Source of the DNA: Actinoplanes flavus
GTDB taxonomy: Bacteria > Actinomycetota > Actinomycetes > Mycobacteriales > Micromonosporaceae
Assembly: GCF_017592555.1 (NCBI RefSeq)
Contig: NZ_JAGFNS010000003.1
Location: 3,646-67,645 of the forward strand
Direction: 5' to 3'
Length of the DNA: 64,000 nucleotides
Part shown: one piece after another, positions 13,864 to 23,221 of the stretch
Numbering within the stretch: the stretch's first letter is position 1
How the letters are laid out: the number at the start of each line of letters is the position of its first letter
Made by a program: the position numbers and the translations under genes
Notes under the pieces: model-generated
Databases searched by the model: none
What the model was told of the DNA's origin: nothing
Seen by the model: only the letters and a program-made list of their open reading frames with translations

Positions 13864-15479
13864 CCGCCCTTCTGCTCGGCGGCGAGATGCCGCACTGGTC
13901 GGACGGTGAGCCGGCCGGCGGGCCGGTGCTGCGGCGGCTCGCCGCGTCGGCGCGCGGTCACACGCTGATCGTCGGGCCGCACGAGCCCGAGCTGATCGAC
14001 GCGGTCCCGGCCCGGCAGATCACCGTGCTGGTCCGCGGGGTGCCGGACGCCGAGACGCTGGCCACCCGGTACGCCGGCCGTCCCGGCGTCGAGGTGTGCT
14101 GCGGGAGCCTTGCGAAGCTGGCGGCGGTTCCGGCGTACGACACGGTGATCGCCCTGGACGGCCTGGACCGGGCCGGCTCGACCGAGACCGAGGACCTGAC
14201 CTGGGCCGCCGGCCTGGCGCTGCTGCTCGCGGTGCTGCGTCCCGGCGGGCGGCTGCTGCTCGGCTGCGCCAATCCGGCCGGCCTGCACCGCCTCTACGCG
14301 GCCGCGGCGGAACCGGGCGACGCCGACTGGGCCGCTCCGGCCGGCGACGACCCGACGCGGCCGGTGGGGCTCGACGATCTGCGGGAGCGGCTGCGGGCTG
14401 CGGGGCTCACCCCGGAGCGGGGGTACGCCGCACATCCGTCCCCGCGGAACCCGGCCGTGCTGGTGACCGACGCGGCCCTCGCCGACCCGGAGCTGGCGGG
14501 TCTGCTCACCTCGGCGCTGCGCCGGGCCGGCCGCCCGTCCGGGCCGCTGCTGGCCGATCCGCGCCCACTCGCGCCCGCCCTGCTGCGTCACCGGCTGGCG
14601 TCCGCGCTGGCCCCGGCCTGGTTCGTCGCCGCGACCCGGCCCGGCCACCCGCCCACTCCCCTGCCCGACGTGCTGCTGGCCCCGGCCGCCGACAACCCGA
14701 AGCCCGCACCGTCCGCGACCTCCGACGATCCGAAGCCCACATCGTCCTCGACCCCCGACAACCCGAAACCCACATCGTTCGCGACCGCCGACAACCCGAA
14801 GCCCGCACCGTCCGCGACTCCCGACGAGCCGGGCACGCCATCGGCCCGGGCCGGCCACGAGCCGGGCACGCCGTCGGCGTTGTGGCGGACGGCGCGCGGC
14901 TGGCTTCCGGACGGGGCGGACGAGCCGCTGCCCACCGGCCGCTGCCTGCACGACGTCCTGCTGAGCGCGGCCCGCCGCGGCAATCTGCCCGAGATGCGGG
15001 CGCTGCTGACCGCCTGGCAGTCCGGCGACGCCGCGGGGGTCGACGCCGACGCGATCCTGGTGACCGGGGACGGCGGCCTGTATCCGCTGGCCGCGCCCGC
15101 CGGCCCGGATGCCGCGCTGAGCCGGTTCGCGGGCGCGCTGCACGACGAGAACCTGGCCGACCGCTGGCCCGCCGGTCTACCGGCCGCCATGACCGGCCGC
15201 GATCCGGATCCGGTGCCCCGGCCGGCGCCGGAGACCTTCCGCGAGCTGAGCGCGGCGCACGACCGTCTGGCGCGGGAGCTCTCCGAGGCAAGGGCGCAGA
15301 TCGAGTGGTACGAACAGAGCGCCGCGACCATGCGCGCCGACCTGTCCCGTGCCCATCGCGTCATCGCCGTGCTGCGGGCGACCACTCCCGGCCGCGCCGC
15401 GACCGCCGTGCTCGGTGGCGTGCGCGGCGGAAAGCGCCTGGCCCGGACCGTCCTCACCCGACTGCGCTCGACCGCCTGA
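13860..15479 (+). CDS. Large protein with SAM-methyltransferase-like core, tandem repeats and coiled coil
   Basis: In this 539-aa protein, residues about 1-180 look like a class I methyltransferase fold, with a final LAVLRPGGRLLLGCANP strand. However, motif I is weak (HTLIVGPHEPELIDA), so activity is uncertain. Residues about 278-321 are four 11-aa repeats of the DNPKPAPSATP type. A second alpha-rich region follows, then a coiled coil near 460-505 (HDRLARELSEARAQIEWYEQ) and a basic tail. C-terminal coiled coils are common in glycan-modifying enzymes that assemble at membranes. The ATG at 13860 overlaps the previous stop. The likely job is glycan modification, inferred from neighbours. Confidence 0.7.
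   Translation: MTALLLGGEMPHWSDGEPAGGPVLRRLAASARGHTLIVGPHEPELIDAVPARQITVLVRGVPDAETLATRYAGRPGVEVCCGSLAKLAAVPAYDTVIALDGLDRAGSTETEDLTWAAGLALLLAVLRPGGRLLLGCANPAGLHRLYAAAAEPGDADWAAPAGDDPTRPVGLDDLRERLRAAGLTPERGYAAHPSPRNPAVLVTDAALADPELAGLLTSALRRAGRPSGPLLADPRPLAPALLRHRLASALAPAWFVAATRPGHPPTPLPDVLLAPAADNPKPAPSATSDDPKPTSSSTPDNPKPTSFATADNPKPAPSATPDEPGTPSARAGHEPGTPSALWRTARGWLPDGADEPLPTGRCLHDVLLSAARRGNLPEMRALLTAWQSGDAAGVDADAILVTGDGGLYPLAAPAGPDAALSRFAGALHDENLADRWPAGLPAAMTGRDPDPVPRPAPETFRELSAAHDRLARELSEARAQIEWYEQSAATMRADLSRAHRVIAVLRATTPGRAATAVLGGVRGGKRLARTVLTRLRSTA
14691..14822 (+). repeat. Four 33-bp tandem repeats within a coding region
   Basis: Units start at 14691, 14724, 14757 and 14790. Each encodes an 11-aa DxPKPxxxxTx linker. 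Units 1 and 4 are the most alike and 2 and 3 are diverged. A related GTPSA-type repeat follows. Copy number may vary between strains. Confidence 0.85.
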
Positions 15480-15637
15480 ACGCCGGCCCGGAGGCGTAGC
15501 CGTCTCGAGACCGTTGAGGAAAGCGCTCACGGCCGGCCGGTGACCGGCGATCTGCGCCCGGCGGGCGCGGCACAGGCTGGAGTGGGCAATCAGCTCGCGG
15601 GTGCGCCAGGGGACGGCCACGGTTCGGCGGGGCGGCG

Positions 15638-16789
15638 TCACGCGTACCGGAAACGCCGCCCAGGCTGACCGGGCGGGGAGAGTGACGTGCGGACGGCCTG
15701 GTCGTAGAGGTCTTCCAGGCGGGCCGTCTGGGTGTTCAGGTCGAAGTGCGCGGCGACGTGGGTGCGGGCCCGGGCGCCGAGGCGGCGGCGCAGGCCGGCG
15801 TCGCCGAGCAGCCGGCCGAGGGCGGCGGCCAGGGATCTCGGGTCGGCTTCCGGGACCAGCAGGCCGGTCTCGCCGTCGGCGACGGCTTCGGGGATGCCGC
15901 TGTGCCGGGTCGCCACCACCGGCAGGCCGAGCGCGCCGGCCTCCAGGACGGTGGTGGGCAGGCCCTCGGTGTCGCCGTCGGGGGCGGTCTTGGAGGGCGC
16001 GGCCAGCATCCGCGATGCGGCGAGGTGCTGCTGGACCGACGCGGGTGGCCGGGCGCCGACGAAGGTGGCGTCGACGCCGAGACGGTCGGCGAGGGCGCGC
16101 ATCTCTGGCAGCAGCGGGCCGTCGCCGATGAGCAGGGCGCGCGGGCGCGGTCCGGTGAGTGTGGACAGGGCGGTGAGCAGGTCGTCCACGCCCTTCTTGG
16201 CGACGAAGCGGCCGACGAAGGCGACGTCCCAGCGTTTCGGGACGATCGGTGGGGTGCCCGGCACCGGTACGCCGGTGTGGTGGACGCGGATCCGGGCCGG
16301 GTCGGCGCCGCACTGCTCGGCGCGGGCGCGGATCACGTCGGAGACGGCGATGACCAGGGCGGCGCGGTCGAAGACGGTCCGCAGGTTGCGCCGGTAGCGC
16401 AGCCCGTACGGTCCGGGAGCCTGCGGCTGCCTGGTGACGTCGTGGCCGTGCACCGTGACGACCAGCGGTCTGCCGAGCCGGCGGGCGCTGTGGCTGACCA
16501 GCCAGCCGTCGCCGCCGAAGTGGGCGTGGACCAGGTCGGGGCGTACGCCGGCGAGGACGGCGCGCAGCCGGGGCGAGGCGCCGGTGAGGCGCAGGCGCAG
16601 GAAGTCGCGGCCACCGTCCGGGAAGGTGATGACGTCGTCCGGGCGTGACAGCGCGGACCCGGCGCGGACGGCGCCGACGTAGGTGGGCCGCCAGCGGGTG
16701 AGCGCGTCGCCCTGGGCCCGGATGAACGTCTCCGAGCCGGGCAGCATGGCGCTGCGCCAGATCGCGACGCGGCGGCCGTCAGCCGGCAT
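15638..16789 (-). CDS. Family 4 glycosyltransferase (GT-B)
   Basis: The 383-aa protein has the GT4 plan. The N-terminal Rossmann half contains VHAHFGGDGWL and VTVHGHDVTR. The C-terminal half begins after VAFVGRFVAKKGVDDLL, with LIGDGPLLPEM and the EX7E-like nucleotide-sugar site GDTEGLPTTVLEAGALGLPVV. It transfers a sugar from a nucleotide donor, with retention, onto a lipid-linked or surface glycan. Its ATG overlaps the stop of the upstream GT2 gene by 11 nt, so the two form one operon. It converges with the methyltransferase-like gene, leaving 158 nt with no confident gene. Confidence 0.92.
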   Translation of the reverse strand: MPADGRRVAIWRSAMLPGSETFIRAQGDALTRWRPTYVGAVRAGSALSRPDDVITFPDGGRDFLRLRLTGASPRLRAVLAGVRPDLVHAHFGGDGWLVSHSARRLGRPLVVTVHGHDVTRQPQAPGPYGLRYRRNLRTVFDRAALVIAVSDVIRARAEQCGADPARIRVHHTGVPVPGTPPIVPKRWDVAFVGRFVAKKGVDDLLTALSTLTGPRPRALLIGDGPLLPEMRALADRLGVDATFVGARPPASVQQHLAASRMLAAPSKTAPDGDTEGLPTTVLEAGALGLPVVATRHSGIPEAVADGETGLLVPEADPRSLAAALGRLLGDAGLRRRLGARARTHVAAHFDLNTQTARLEDLYDQAVRTSLSPPGQPGRRFRYA

Positions 16790-17765
16790 CGACCGGCTCG
16801 GCGGCGGGCGCGGCCACGGCGGCGGGGGCGGGGTCGCGGCGGCCGACGATCAGGTCCCGCAGCCGGTGGCGCAGGGCCGGCGGCAGGGCCCAGATCTGCA
16901 GGTGGGTGAGGTAGTCGAGGGCGCGCGGGTCGCCGTGCTCGCGGGCTTCGGCGAGCAGTTCGCGGAAGTGCCGGCCCTCGCGCGACGGCGCGGCCATCGA
17001 GCTGATCACGCTGAGCGTGAAGGCGGCGTACGCCCGGCGCGTGAACAGGTGCCGGTTGTCGCGCAGCCAGGCGAGCTGCTGCTCGTACGGGTGGTGCAGG
17101 CTGATCCGGTCGCGGTCCTCGTCCTGGTGCCAGAGCACGAGCGGCTGCTCGGCGTAGAGCAGTTCCACACCGTCCTCGCGGACCGCCCGCAGCGCCCAGT
17201 CGAGTTCCTGCTGGCGGCGCAGCCCCGGGGTGAACGGCACCCGGCGCAGCAACTCGGTCGGTGTCATGATCGTCGACGTCTGGATGAAGCCGTCGCCGTA
17301 GAACAGGCCACGCCGGACGCAGAAGTACTCGCTGAGCGGCTCCCCGGCGGCGGGCAGACGGCGGGGCATGACCGAGTCGGCGCGCGGGGTGCGGTTGATC
17401 AGCCGGCTGGCGACCACCGGGTAGCGGGCGGCCGAACCGGCGGCCAGCGCCAGCTGTACCTCGATCTTGCCGGGCAGCCATTCGTCGTCGTCGTCGAGCA
17501 GCGCGGTCCAGCGTCCGCGGGCCTCGGCGGCGCCGACGTTGCGGGCGTTCGGGGCGCGGCGGCGCTCCGGGACGACGACCACCCGCAGCCGGGGGTCGCC
17601 GATCTCGGCGAGGGCGTCGGTGGTGGCCTGGTCGGGACCGTCCAGCACCACGATGACCTCGAGATCGCGGTGGGTCTGGCCGAGGGCGCCGTGGACCGCC
17701 CGGGTGGCGAGCAGTGGCCGGCCACAGGTCGGGATGACGACGCTGACGTCCGGTTCAGCAGGCAT
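16779..17765 (-). CDS. Family 2 glycosyltransferase (GT-A)
   Basis: This 328-aa protein begins with DVSVVIPTCGRPLLA, contains the GT-A donor-binding and metal region (ALLDDDDEWLPGKIEVQL), and has a C-terminal acceptor part with a helical end. The ATG at 17765 gives a start right at the catalytic fold. A much longer frame continuing upstream to 18974 is antisense to the kinase gene and is rejected. It heads a two-gene operon with the GT4 gene. It likely adds one sugar in cell-surface polysaccharide or glycolipid synthesis. Confidence 0.92.
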   Translation of the reverse strand: MPAEPDVSVVIPTCGRPLLATRAVHGALGQTHRDLEVIVVLDGPDQATTDALAEIGDPRLRVVVVPERRRAPNARNVGAAEARGRWTALLDDDDEWLPGKIEVQLALAAGSAARYPVVASRLINRTPRADSVMPRRLPAAGEPLSEYFCVRRGLFYGDGFIQTSTIMTPTELLRRVPFTPGLRRQQELDWALRAVREDGVELLYAEQPLVLWHQDEDRDRISLHHPYEQQLAWLRDNRHLFTRRAYAAFTLSVISSMAAPSREGRHFRELLAEAREHGDPRALDYLTHLQIWALPPALRHRLRDLIVGRRDPAPAAVAAPAAEPVDAG

Positions 17766-17845
17766 GTCGACTCGCTTACGCAGGGGGCCGGGCGTATTCG
17801 AGCCGACGCTATGAGCGCTGGGAGACCGGACAGTTAATGCCGGGC

Positions 17846-17868
17846 GGCGGGCCGCGGAACGGCCTGCC
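17846..17868 (-). terminator. Hairpin after the trifunctional kinase gene
   Basis: On the plus strand GGCGGGCCG-N5-CGGCCTGCC forms a 9-bp stem with one mismatch (a wobble pair). It lies 26 nt past the kinase-gene stop on the minus strand, before the GT2 gene. Confidence 0.5.
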
Positions 17869-17893
17869 AGCAGTGGAGGTCCGCACGGTCCGG

Positions 17894-20800
17894 TCAAGCC
17901 GCCGGCGGGAGTGAGACGACGAAGATCGATCCCCCGTCGGGCGCGGGGCGGTAGCGGACGTCTCCGCCGTTGGCGCGGGCGAGTTCGCGGACGATGTAGA
18001 GGCCGAGGCCGGTGCCGGGGGTCTTGGCGGCGGTGGACGCGGCGCGGGCGAAGCGGTCGAAGAGGTGGTCGCGGAATTCCGGGGGCACGCCGGGGCCGCG
18101 GTCGGTGACGTCGATGGTGACGGGGCCGCTGTCGGTGCGGTGTGCGTGGATGGTGGTGACGCCGCCGCCGTATTTGGTGGCGTTGCTGATCAGGTTGGTG
18201 AGGATCTGGTCGAGGTGGCCGGGTTGGACGGTGGCGGTCAGTCCGGGTGGGCAGGTGACCGTGGCGGTGGCGGTGGCGGTGGTGGCGAGGGCGGCGTGGA
18301 TGTGGTCGGTGACCCGGACCGGGCGTGGGGTGGCGGTGAGGCGGCCGGCGTCGATGCGGACCAGGGCGAGGACTTCGTCGACGATGCCGGCGAGCCGGCG
18401 GGTGGTGCGCTGCACCTTGATGACCAGTTCTTCGGTCGGTGGGGGAAGGGTGTCGCCGGTCAGGATGAGGTCGAGGTGGCCGAAGATGGTGGCGAGCGGG
18501 TTGTTGATCTCGTGGCCGAGCATGCCGATCAGGTCGGTCTTGAGCTGGCCGGCGGCTTCGAGGTCGCGGTTGCGGTCGGCGAGTTCGGCGGTGCGGGCCC
18601 GGACCTGGTTCTCGAGGGAGTCGTAGAGCAGGGCGTTGTCGAGGGAGACGGCGAGTTGTCCGGCGATCAGTTCGACGGTTTGCAGGCGGTTGGTGGAGAA
18701 CACGCCGCGCCGGCCGCGGTGGGTGAGGATGAGGACGGCGTTCTGGGCGCTGTGGCAGGGCACGGGGATGGCGAGCAGGCTGCAGGCTTCCAGGCCGGCG
18801 AGGTAGGGGTCGTGGGAGAACCGGTCGTCGCGGGTGGCGTCGGCGACCAGTAGCGGCTGGTGGGTGCGCTGGACGTAGCGGACGGCGGCGGCCGGTGGTT
18901 GCGGGCCGCCGTCGGTGGGGACGGTGCGGTCGTGCAGTGACAGGCATACGTCGGTGGCGCCGGTCATGGCGCACAGCACGTCGGTGACCTGTGTGGTCAG
19001 TCCGGTGAGGCTGGTCTGGGAGCTGAGTGCCCGGGAGGCGCGCAGGATCGCCATCAGGTCGAGGTGGTCGGCTTGGCTGCCGGAGCCGCTGGTGGCGGTG
19101 TTGCGCAGGAACGGGTGCCGGGTTTGCAGCCGGGTGGCCGGTGTGTCGGCGCCCCAGGCCTGGTAGGCGTCGCGGGCTTCGGTCAGTAGCCGGCGTGCGG
19201 TGTGGGCCAGGCCCTGTTCCCGGTGCAGGCGGGCGGCTCGTTCGGCGAGCAGCGCGTGGTGCCAGGGGCGGCCGGTCACCTGGTGCAGGCCCTCGTCGAA
19301 CAGTCGCAGGGCGGTGGTGGCGTCGCCCGCGGTGCGGGCGTTCTCGGCGTCCACCAGCAGGAGCAGTGGCCGGAAGTTGCGGGGCGCGTCGGCGGCCCGG
19401 CGGGCCAGCCAGTCACGGGCGTCCGCCGTGGCGGGGGACGGATCGCTGAGACAGTGGATCACCCGGACGAGAGCGCCGGCGTAGAACCCGCGAAACGCGT
19501 CGCGGTACCGCATCGCCTCGGCCGCATGCCTCTCCAGAGCCACGGCGTCGTCGCTGAGCAGCGCCACCAGCGCCCGATCCAGGTGGTAGTCGGCCAGCAG
19601 GGGCGAATTCTCGCCGATCTCGTCCAGGTAGGCCGCCTCGTCGAAGTCCTCACTGGCGAAGGAACCCGGTCCGGCGGTCTGCCCGCGCAGCGCCCGGATC
19701 AGCTGCCGGTGCCCGAGGGCGATCAGCCGGGCGTACCAGTTGCCGGTCTGTTCCGCGAAGGCCAGCACGGCCGCGGTCTCCTCGGCGCAGGTCTCCAGGG
19801 AGTCCTCGGTCTCCAGCAAGAGGACCAGCAACCGAGCCCAGTGCCACCCGCCGACCTGGACGTCGCCGGCCGCCAGCAGGTCGTCGCGGGTCTGCCAGCA
19901 GGCCTCGGCGACCTCCTCCAGCGGCTCGAACCAGGGCGCGGCCAGCATCTGGTGCTGATAGGCGGCCACGCCCGCCGACGCACGGTAGCCGTGTTCCCGG
20001 GCGGCCCGCAGCGCGTGCCCGGTCAGCAGGTATCCGGTGCGATGGTCGTCGAGCAGCAGGCTCGTCACGCGGATGGCCCCGCCCAGAGTGCCGGTCAGCG
20101 GCGAGCAGACGCCGTTCTGTTGCCACAGCGTGTGCGTCCGTAGCACCAGCCAGGCGTGCAGGTTCGGGTCGATCAGGAAGGTGGGCACGAGCATCCGCTG
20201 CAGGATCCGGGCCACCGCGATGATCCGCGGATCGGTGGACTCCTGAGACGGGTAGGCGGGTCCGCGGGTGGTGACCCAGTCCCGGAGTTCGAGCACGGCG
20301 CGCCGGTTGTCCGCGGCCAGGTCGGCGGGTGGGCCGATACCGAATCGCCGCAGCAGGTCGAGCCCGAGAGTGATCGCCGCGCGGCATTCGTCCCGCTGGG
20401 TCAGGCTGTTGATCTGGACGGCGGTGGCGCCGGCCAGAGCGAGCGGGTCCGGGAACCGGGCGGCGAGGTCGTGGTAGATCCGGTCGGCGTCGGCGTGCCG
20501 GCCCAGGCAGTAGAGGGCGGCGTGCCGGTCCACGGCGATCGCGTCGCGTTCGGCGGCGGCGTCGACGGTGGCCAAAACCCGGTCGGCCGCGGCCAGCAGC
20601 TCGTCGGCGAGCGGGTAGTCGGTGGTGCGCGCGGCGTGGCGGCCGGCCCGGTGCAGCAGGGTGGCCGCGGTCCGGCGTTCGTCGTCGTCGCCGATCAGGC
20701 CGGCGACCGCGAAGTACTGCTCGGCGGCCTGCTGCTCGTAGCCGTCGTGGGCGGCCAGACGGCGGGCCATCGCCAGCCGCGACCGATCCAGTTCGGCGGC

Positions 20801-22741
20801 CGGAAGCAGATCGCGGGCCGCCCGCAGCACCAGGTCGTGGCAGAACTCGACGGTGCCGTCAACGCTGATCAGGCCGTCGGTGACGGCCGGGGCGAGGTGG
20901 GCCGGGAGGGCGCCGAGCGGGGTCGCGGTGGCGGTGGCGAGCAGTTCCCGGGGGACGTCGGAGCCGAAGCAGGTCAGTGCGGCGAGCAGGTGCCGGGTCG
21001 CCGGCGGCTGCTGCGCCAGCCGGGCGGTGAGCAGCTGGGGCAGGTGGTGGCGGGCGACGAAGTCCCGTGCCGGTTCCGGGTCCCAGTCCCAGCCGGCCTC
21101 GGCCGGCCTCAGCCGGCCCTCGGCGCGAAGCGCGTTGATCAGTTCGACGGTGGCGTACGGGTTTCCGGCGCTCGCCGTGCCGATCAGGCCGGCGAGCGCG
21201 GCCGTGGCGGTGGGCTCCACCCGCAGCACCGCCCCGGTCAGCTCGGCCAGCCCGGCCCGGTCCAGCCCGGCCAGCCGCAACGGCGGCGCCACCAGACCGT
21301 CACGCTCCCACCGCGAGACGAGGCCGGTGAGCGGATGACCGGCGTCGACCTCCTCGTCCCGGTAGGCGCACACGACCAGCAGCCCGGGGATCGGGCCGGC
21401 GGTCACCAGCCCGTCCAGCACCCGCAGCGACGCCCGGCCGGCCCACTGCAGATCGTCGACCACCACGACCAGCGGACGGTGGACCGCCACCGTGCGTAAC
21501 AGCGTGATCAGACTGTCGCTGGCCCAGGCCGGCGGAGTCACCAGTTCCGCCGTCTCGGCCGCCACCCGCCCGCCGAGCAGGACGTCCAGCTCAGGCGCGA
21601 CATCGGACAGCACCTGGCCCGCCTCACCCAGCGCGGCGACCAACCGGTCCCGATGGCCCGCCAGCTCCGCCTCCGGCAGGGCGAGCAGCAGCCGGGCCAA
21701 TCCGCCGGCCAACCGGCTCAGACCGTCGTTGCCGACCCCGGCGCCGAACTGCTCGTACTTGCCGGCGAGGAACCAGCCGTCGCGGGCGGTGACCAGCGGC
21801 CGCAGCGTCTGGAGCAGGGCGCTCTTGCCGATCCCGGGCGGGCCGCTGACCAGCACGGCCCGGCCGTCGCCGGAGAGCGCCCGGTCCAGGGCCGCGGCCA
21901 GGGTTCCGATCTGCGGATCCCGGCCGACCGGGGTGGGCGGCGCCGGCAGGAACGGCGGGAAGTCACGCTCGCCCAGCTCCCAGTCGCCGTCCGGGTCGGC
22001 CGTCCAGCGGGTCAGATCGTGGGCGAGGCCCTCGGCGCTCTGATAACGCCGGTCCGGATCCTTCTCCACCAGCCGCATGACGATGTCACCCAGCCGCCGG
22101 GGCAGGCCCGGCACGGCCGGCGTCCCGGACAGGGTGGCCCGCATCATCTCCAGCGGATCGTGCCCGGTCACCGGGGCGACACCGGTGGCCAGGGCGTACA
22201 GGGTGGCGCCGAGACCGTAGAGATCGGCACGGCGATCGACGCTCAGACCGGTACGGCCGGTCTGCTCCGGCGGCAGGAAACCGAGCGTGCCGACCGGGCC
22301 CTCACCGGCCCCCGGCGCACCGGCGACCGCCAGATCGAAGTCGATCAGCAACGGCGCGGCATCCGACCGCACCACCACGTTGGCCGGGGTGACATCGCGA
22401 TGCAGGACACCGGCACGGTGCACCCCGGCGAGCGTGACGGCCAGGGCGAGCGCGATACGGACCAGGTCCGGCACCGGCAGCGGCCCGGCCGGAAGCGGGC
22501 TGCCGCCGTCGTCCTGGAGAACCAGCGTCCGGCGCGGCTGACGCGACGCCAGGCGGGGCACACCGGGCAGACCCGCGAGCCTTCCCAGAACGGCGCGTTC
22601 GTGCTCGATCCGGTGGGCCGCCCCCGGCCCCGCGGCGTGCTTGAACACCAGGCCCGGACCGTCGGGCGAGATCCGGCGGGTGACCCGCGTCCGGTCACTC
22701 AGGTAGAGCAGTTCCTCACCGTGATCTTCTCCCGTTTCCAT
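17894..22741 (-). CDS. Trifunctional Ser/Thr kinase, AAA-type ATPase and GAF-histidine kinase
   Basis: This 1615-aa protein has an N-terminal Hanks kinase (about 10-250) with Lys34, HRDVTPANVVV (Asp116, Asn121) and DFD at 134-136 in place of DFG. A signalling ATPase follows, with Walker A GPPGIGKS at 300-307 and Walker B-like VVVVDDLQW. A long helical repeat region (about 600-1200), a GAF domain (about 1230-1370), a HisKA domain with H-box MLGHEINNPLATIF (His1410), and a C-terminal HATPase with DRGPGVP and GTGLGLYIV complete the protein. Both kinases look active. No receiver gene is adjacent. It starts 84 nt after the peptide-export operon on the same strand and may be read through from it. 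Confidence 0.93.
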   Translation of the reverse strand: METGEDHGEELLYLSDRTRVTRRISPDGPGLVFKHAAGPGAAHRIEHERAVLGRLAGLPGVPRLASRQPRRTLVLQDDGGSPLPAGPLPVPDLVRIALALAVTLAGVHRAGVLHRDVTPANVVVRSDAAPLLIDFDLAVAGAPGAGEGPVGTLGFLPPEQTGRTGLSVDRRADLYGLGATLYALATGVAPVTGHDPLEMMRATLSGTPAVPGLPRRLGDIVMRLVEKDPDRRYQSAEGLAHDLTRWTADPDGDWELGERDFPPFLPAPPTPVGRDPQIGTLAAALDRALSGDGRAVLVSGPPGIGKSALLQTLRPLVTARDGWFLAGKYEQFGAGVGNDGLSRLAGGLARLLLALPEAELAGHRDRLVAALGEAGQVLSDVAPELDVLLGGRVAAETAELVTPPAWASDSLITLLRTVAVHRPLVVVVDDLQWAGRASLRVLDGLVTAGPIPGLLVVCAYRDEEVDAGHPLTGLVSRWERDGLVAPPLRLAGLDRAGLAELTGAVLRVEPTATAALAGLIGTASAGNPYATVELINALRAEGRLRPAEAGWDWDPEPARDFVARHHLPQLLTARLAQQPPATRHLLAALTCFGSDVPRELLATATATPLGALPAHLAPAVTDGLISVDGTVEFCHDLVLRAARDLLPAAELDRSRLAMARRLAAHDGYEQQAAEQYFAVAGLIGDDDERRTAATLLHRAGRHAARTTDYPLADELLAAADRVLATVDAAAERDAIAVDRHAALYCLGRHADADRIYHDLAARFPDPLALAGATAVQINSLTQRDECRAAITLGLDLLRRFGIGPPADLAADNRRAVLELRDWVTTRGPAYPSQESTDPRIIAVARILQRMLVPTFLIDPNLHAWLVLRTHTLWQQNGVCSPLTGTLGGAIRVTSLLLDDHRTGYLLTGHALRAAREHGYRASAGVAAYQHQMLAAPWFEPLEEVAEACWQTRDDLLAAGDVQVGGWHWARLLVLLLETEDSLETCAEETAAVLAFAEQTGNWYARLIALGHRQLIRALRGQTAGPGSFASEDFDEAAYLDEIGENSPLLADYHLDRALVALLSDDAVALERHAAEAMRYRDAFRGFYAGALVRVIHCLSDPSPATADARDWLARRAADAPRNFRPLLLLVDAENARTAGDATTALRLFDEGLHQVTGRPWHHALLAERAARLHREQGLAHTARRLLTEARDAYQAWGADTPATRLQTRHPFLRNTATSGSGSQADHLDLMAILRASRALSSQTSLTGLTTQVTDVLCAMTGATDVCLSLHDRTVPTDGGPQPPAAAVRYVQRTHQPLLVADATRDDRFSHDPYLAGLEACSLLAIPVPCHSAQNAVLILTHRGRRGVFSTNRLQTVELIAGQLAVSLDNALLYDSLENQVRARTAELADRNRDLEAAGQLKTDLIGMLGHEINNPLATIFGHLDLILTGDTLPPPTEELVIKVQRTTRRLAGIVDEVLALVRIDAGRLTATPRPVRVTDHIHAALATTATATATVTCPPGLTATVQPGHLDQILTNLISNATKYGGGVTTIHAHRTDSGPVTIDVTDRGPGVPPEFRDHLFDRFARAASTAAKTPGTGLGLYIVRELARANGGDVRYRPAPDGGSIFVVSLPPAA

Positions 22742-22825
22742 GGCCAGCCGATCTCGTGGATCCCCGTGGTCCGATGGTAAGCACGGGACGGCCGCGGGCG
22801 CCTCCAGATGACCCGACCCAGGGTT

Positions 22826-23221
22826 CTAGGCGAGGGCGCGCACCGTGACGGCGACGATCCGGTCGACCGGCACGCAGCCCCAGACGCGTGAGTCGAGGCT
22901 GTGGTGGGCGTTGTCGCCGCGCAGCACCACGGTTCGCGGCGGCACCGTGGCCCCGGTCGCCGGAATGCCCTCGGGCACCGGGTCGCCGGCCACCGCGGCC
23001 ACCCGTTTCAGGTAGTAGCCGCGGTGGCCGTCCGGCCGCATCACCACGATGGCGCCACGCTCGACGGCGGCGCCGCTGATCCGGCGGGCCAGCAGCCGGT
23101 CGCCGGGTCGCAGCGTCGGCGTCATGCTGATGCCCTCCACGGTCACCACCAGGAACCGGCGCGCCGCCAGGACGGCGGCCAGCAGCACGGCGGCGGTCAG
23201 GGCCAGGGCGACGACCATCAC
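22826..23221 (-). CDS. S26-family signal peptidase, short form
   Basis: The 131-aa protein has one N-terminal membrane helix (about 2-28). The catalytic serine follows in EGISMTPTLRPGD (Ser32) and the general-base lysine in YYLKRVAAVAGD (Lys72); RGDNAHHSLDSRVWGCV near the end matches box E. The extracytoplasmic Ser/Lys protease would remove leaders from exported proteins. At about half the size of housekeeping LepB, it resembles dedicated peptidases of peptide export systems. The ATG overlaps the ABC transporter stop (ATGA). The precursor peptide in the same operon has an Ala-Gln-Ala junction suited to this enzyme. Confidence 0.92.
   Translation of the reverse strand: MMVVALALTAAVLLAAVLAARRFLVVTVEGISMTPTLRPGDRLLARRISGAAVERGAIVVMRPDGHRGYYLKRVAAVAGDPVPEGIPATGATVPPRTVVLRGDNAHHSLDSRVWGCVPVDRIVAVTVRALA

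Noticed and set aside
16779..18974. A long minus-strand frame extending the GT2 gene upstream
   Set aside because: The extra part is His/Pro/Arg-rich and overlaps the kinase gene in another frame; GT2 starts naturally at 17765.
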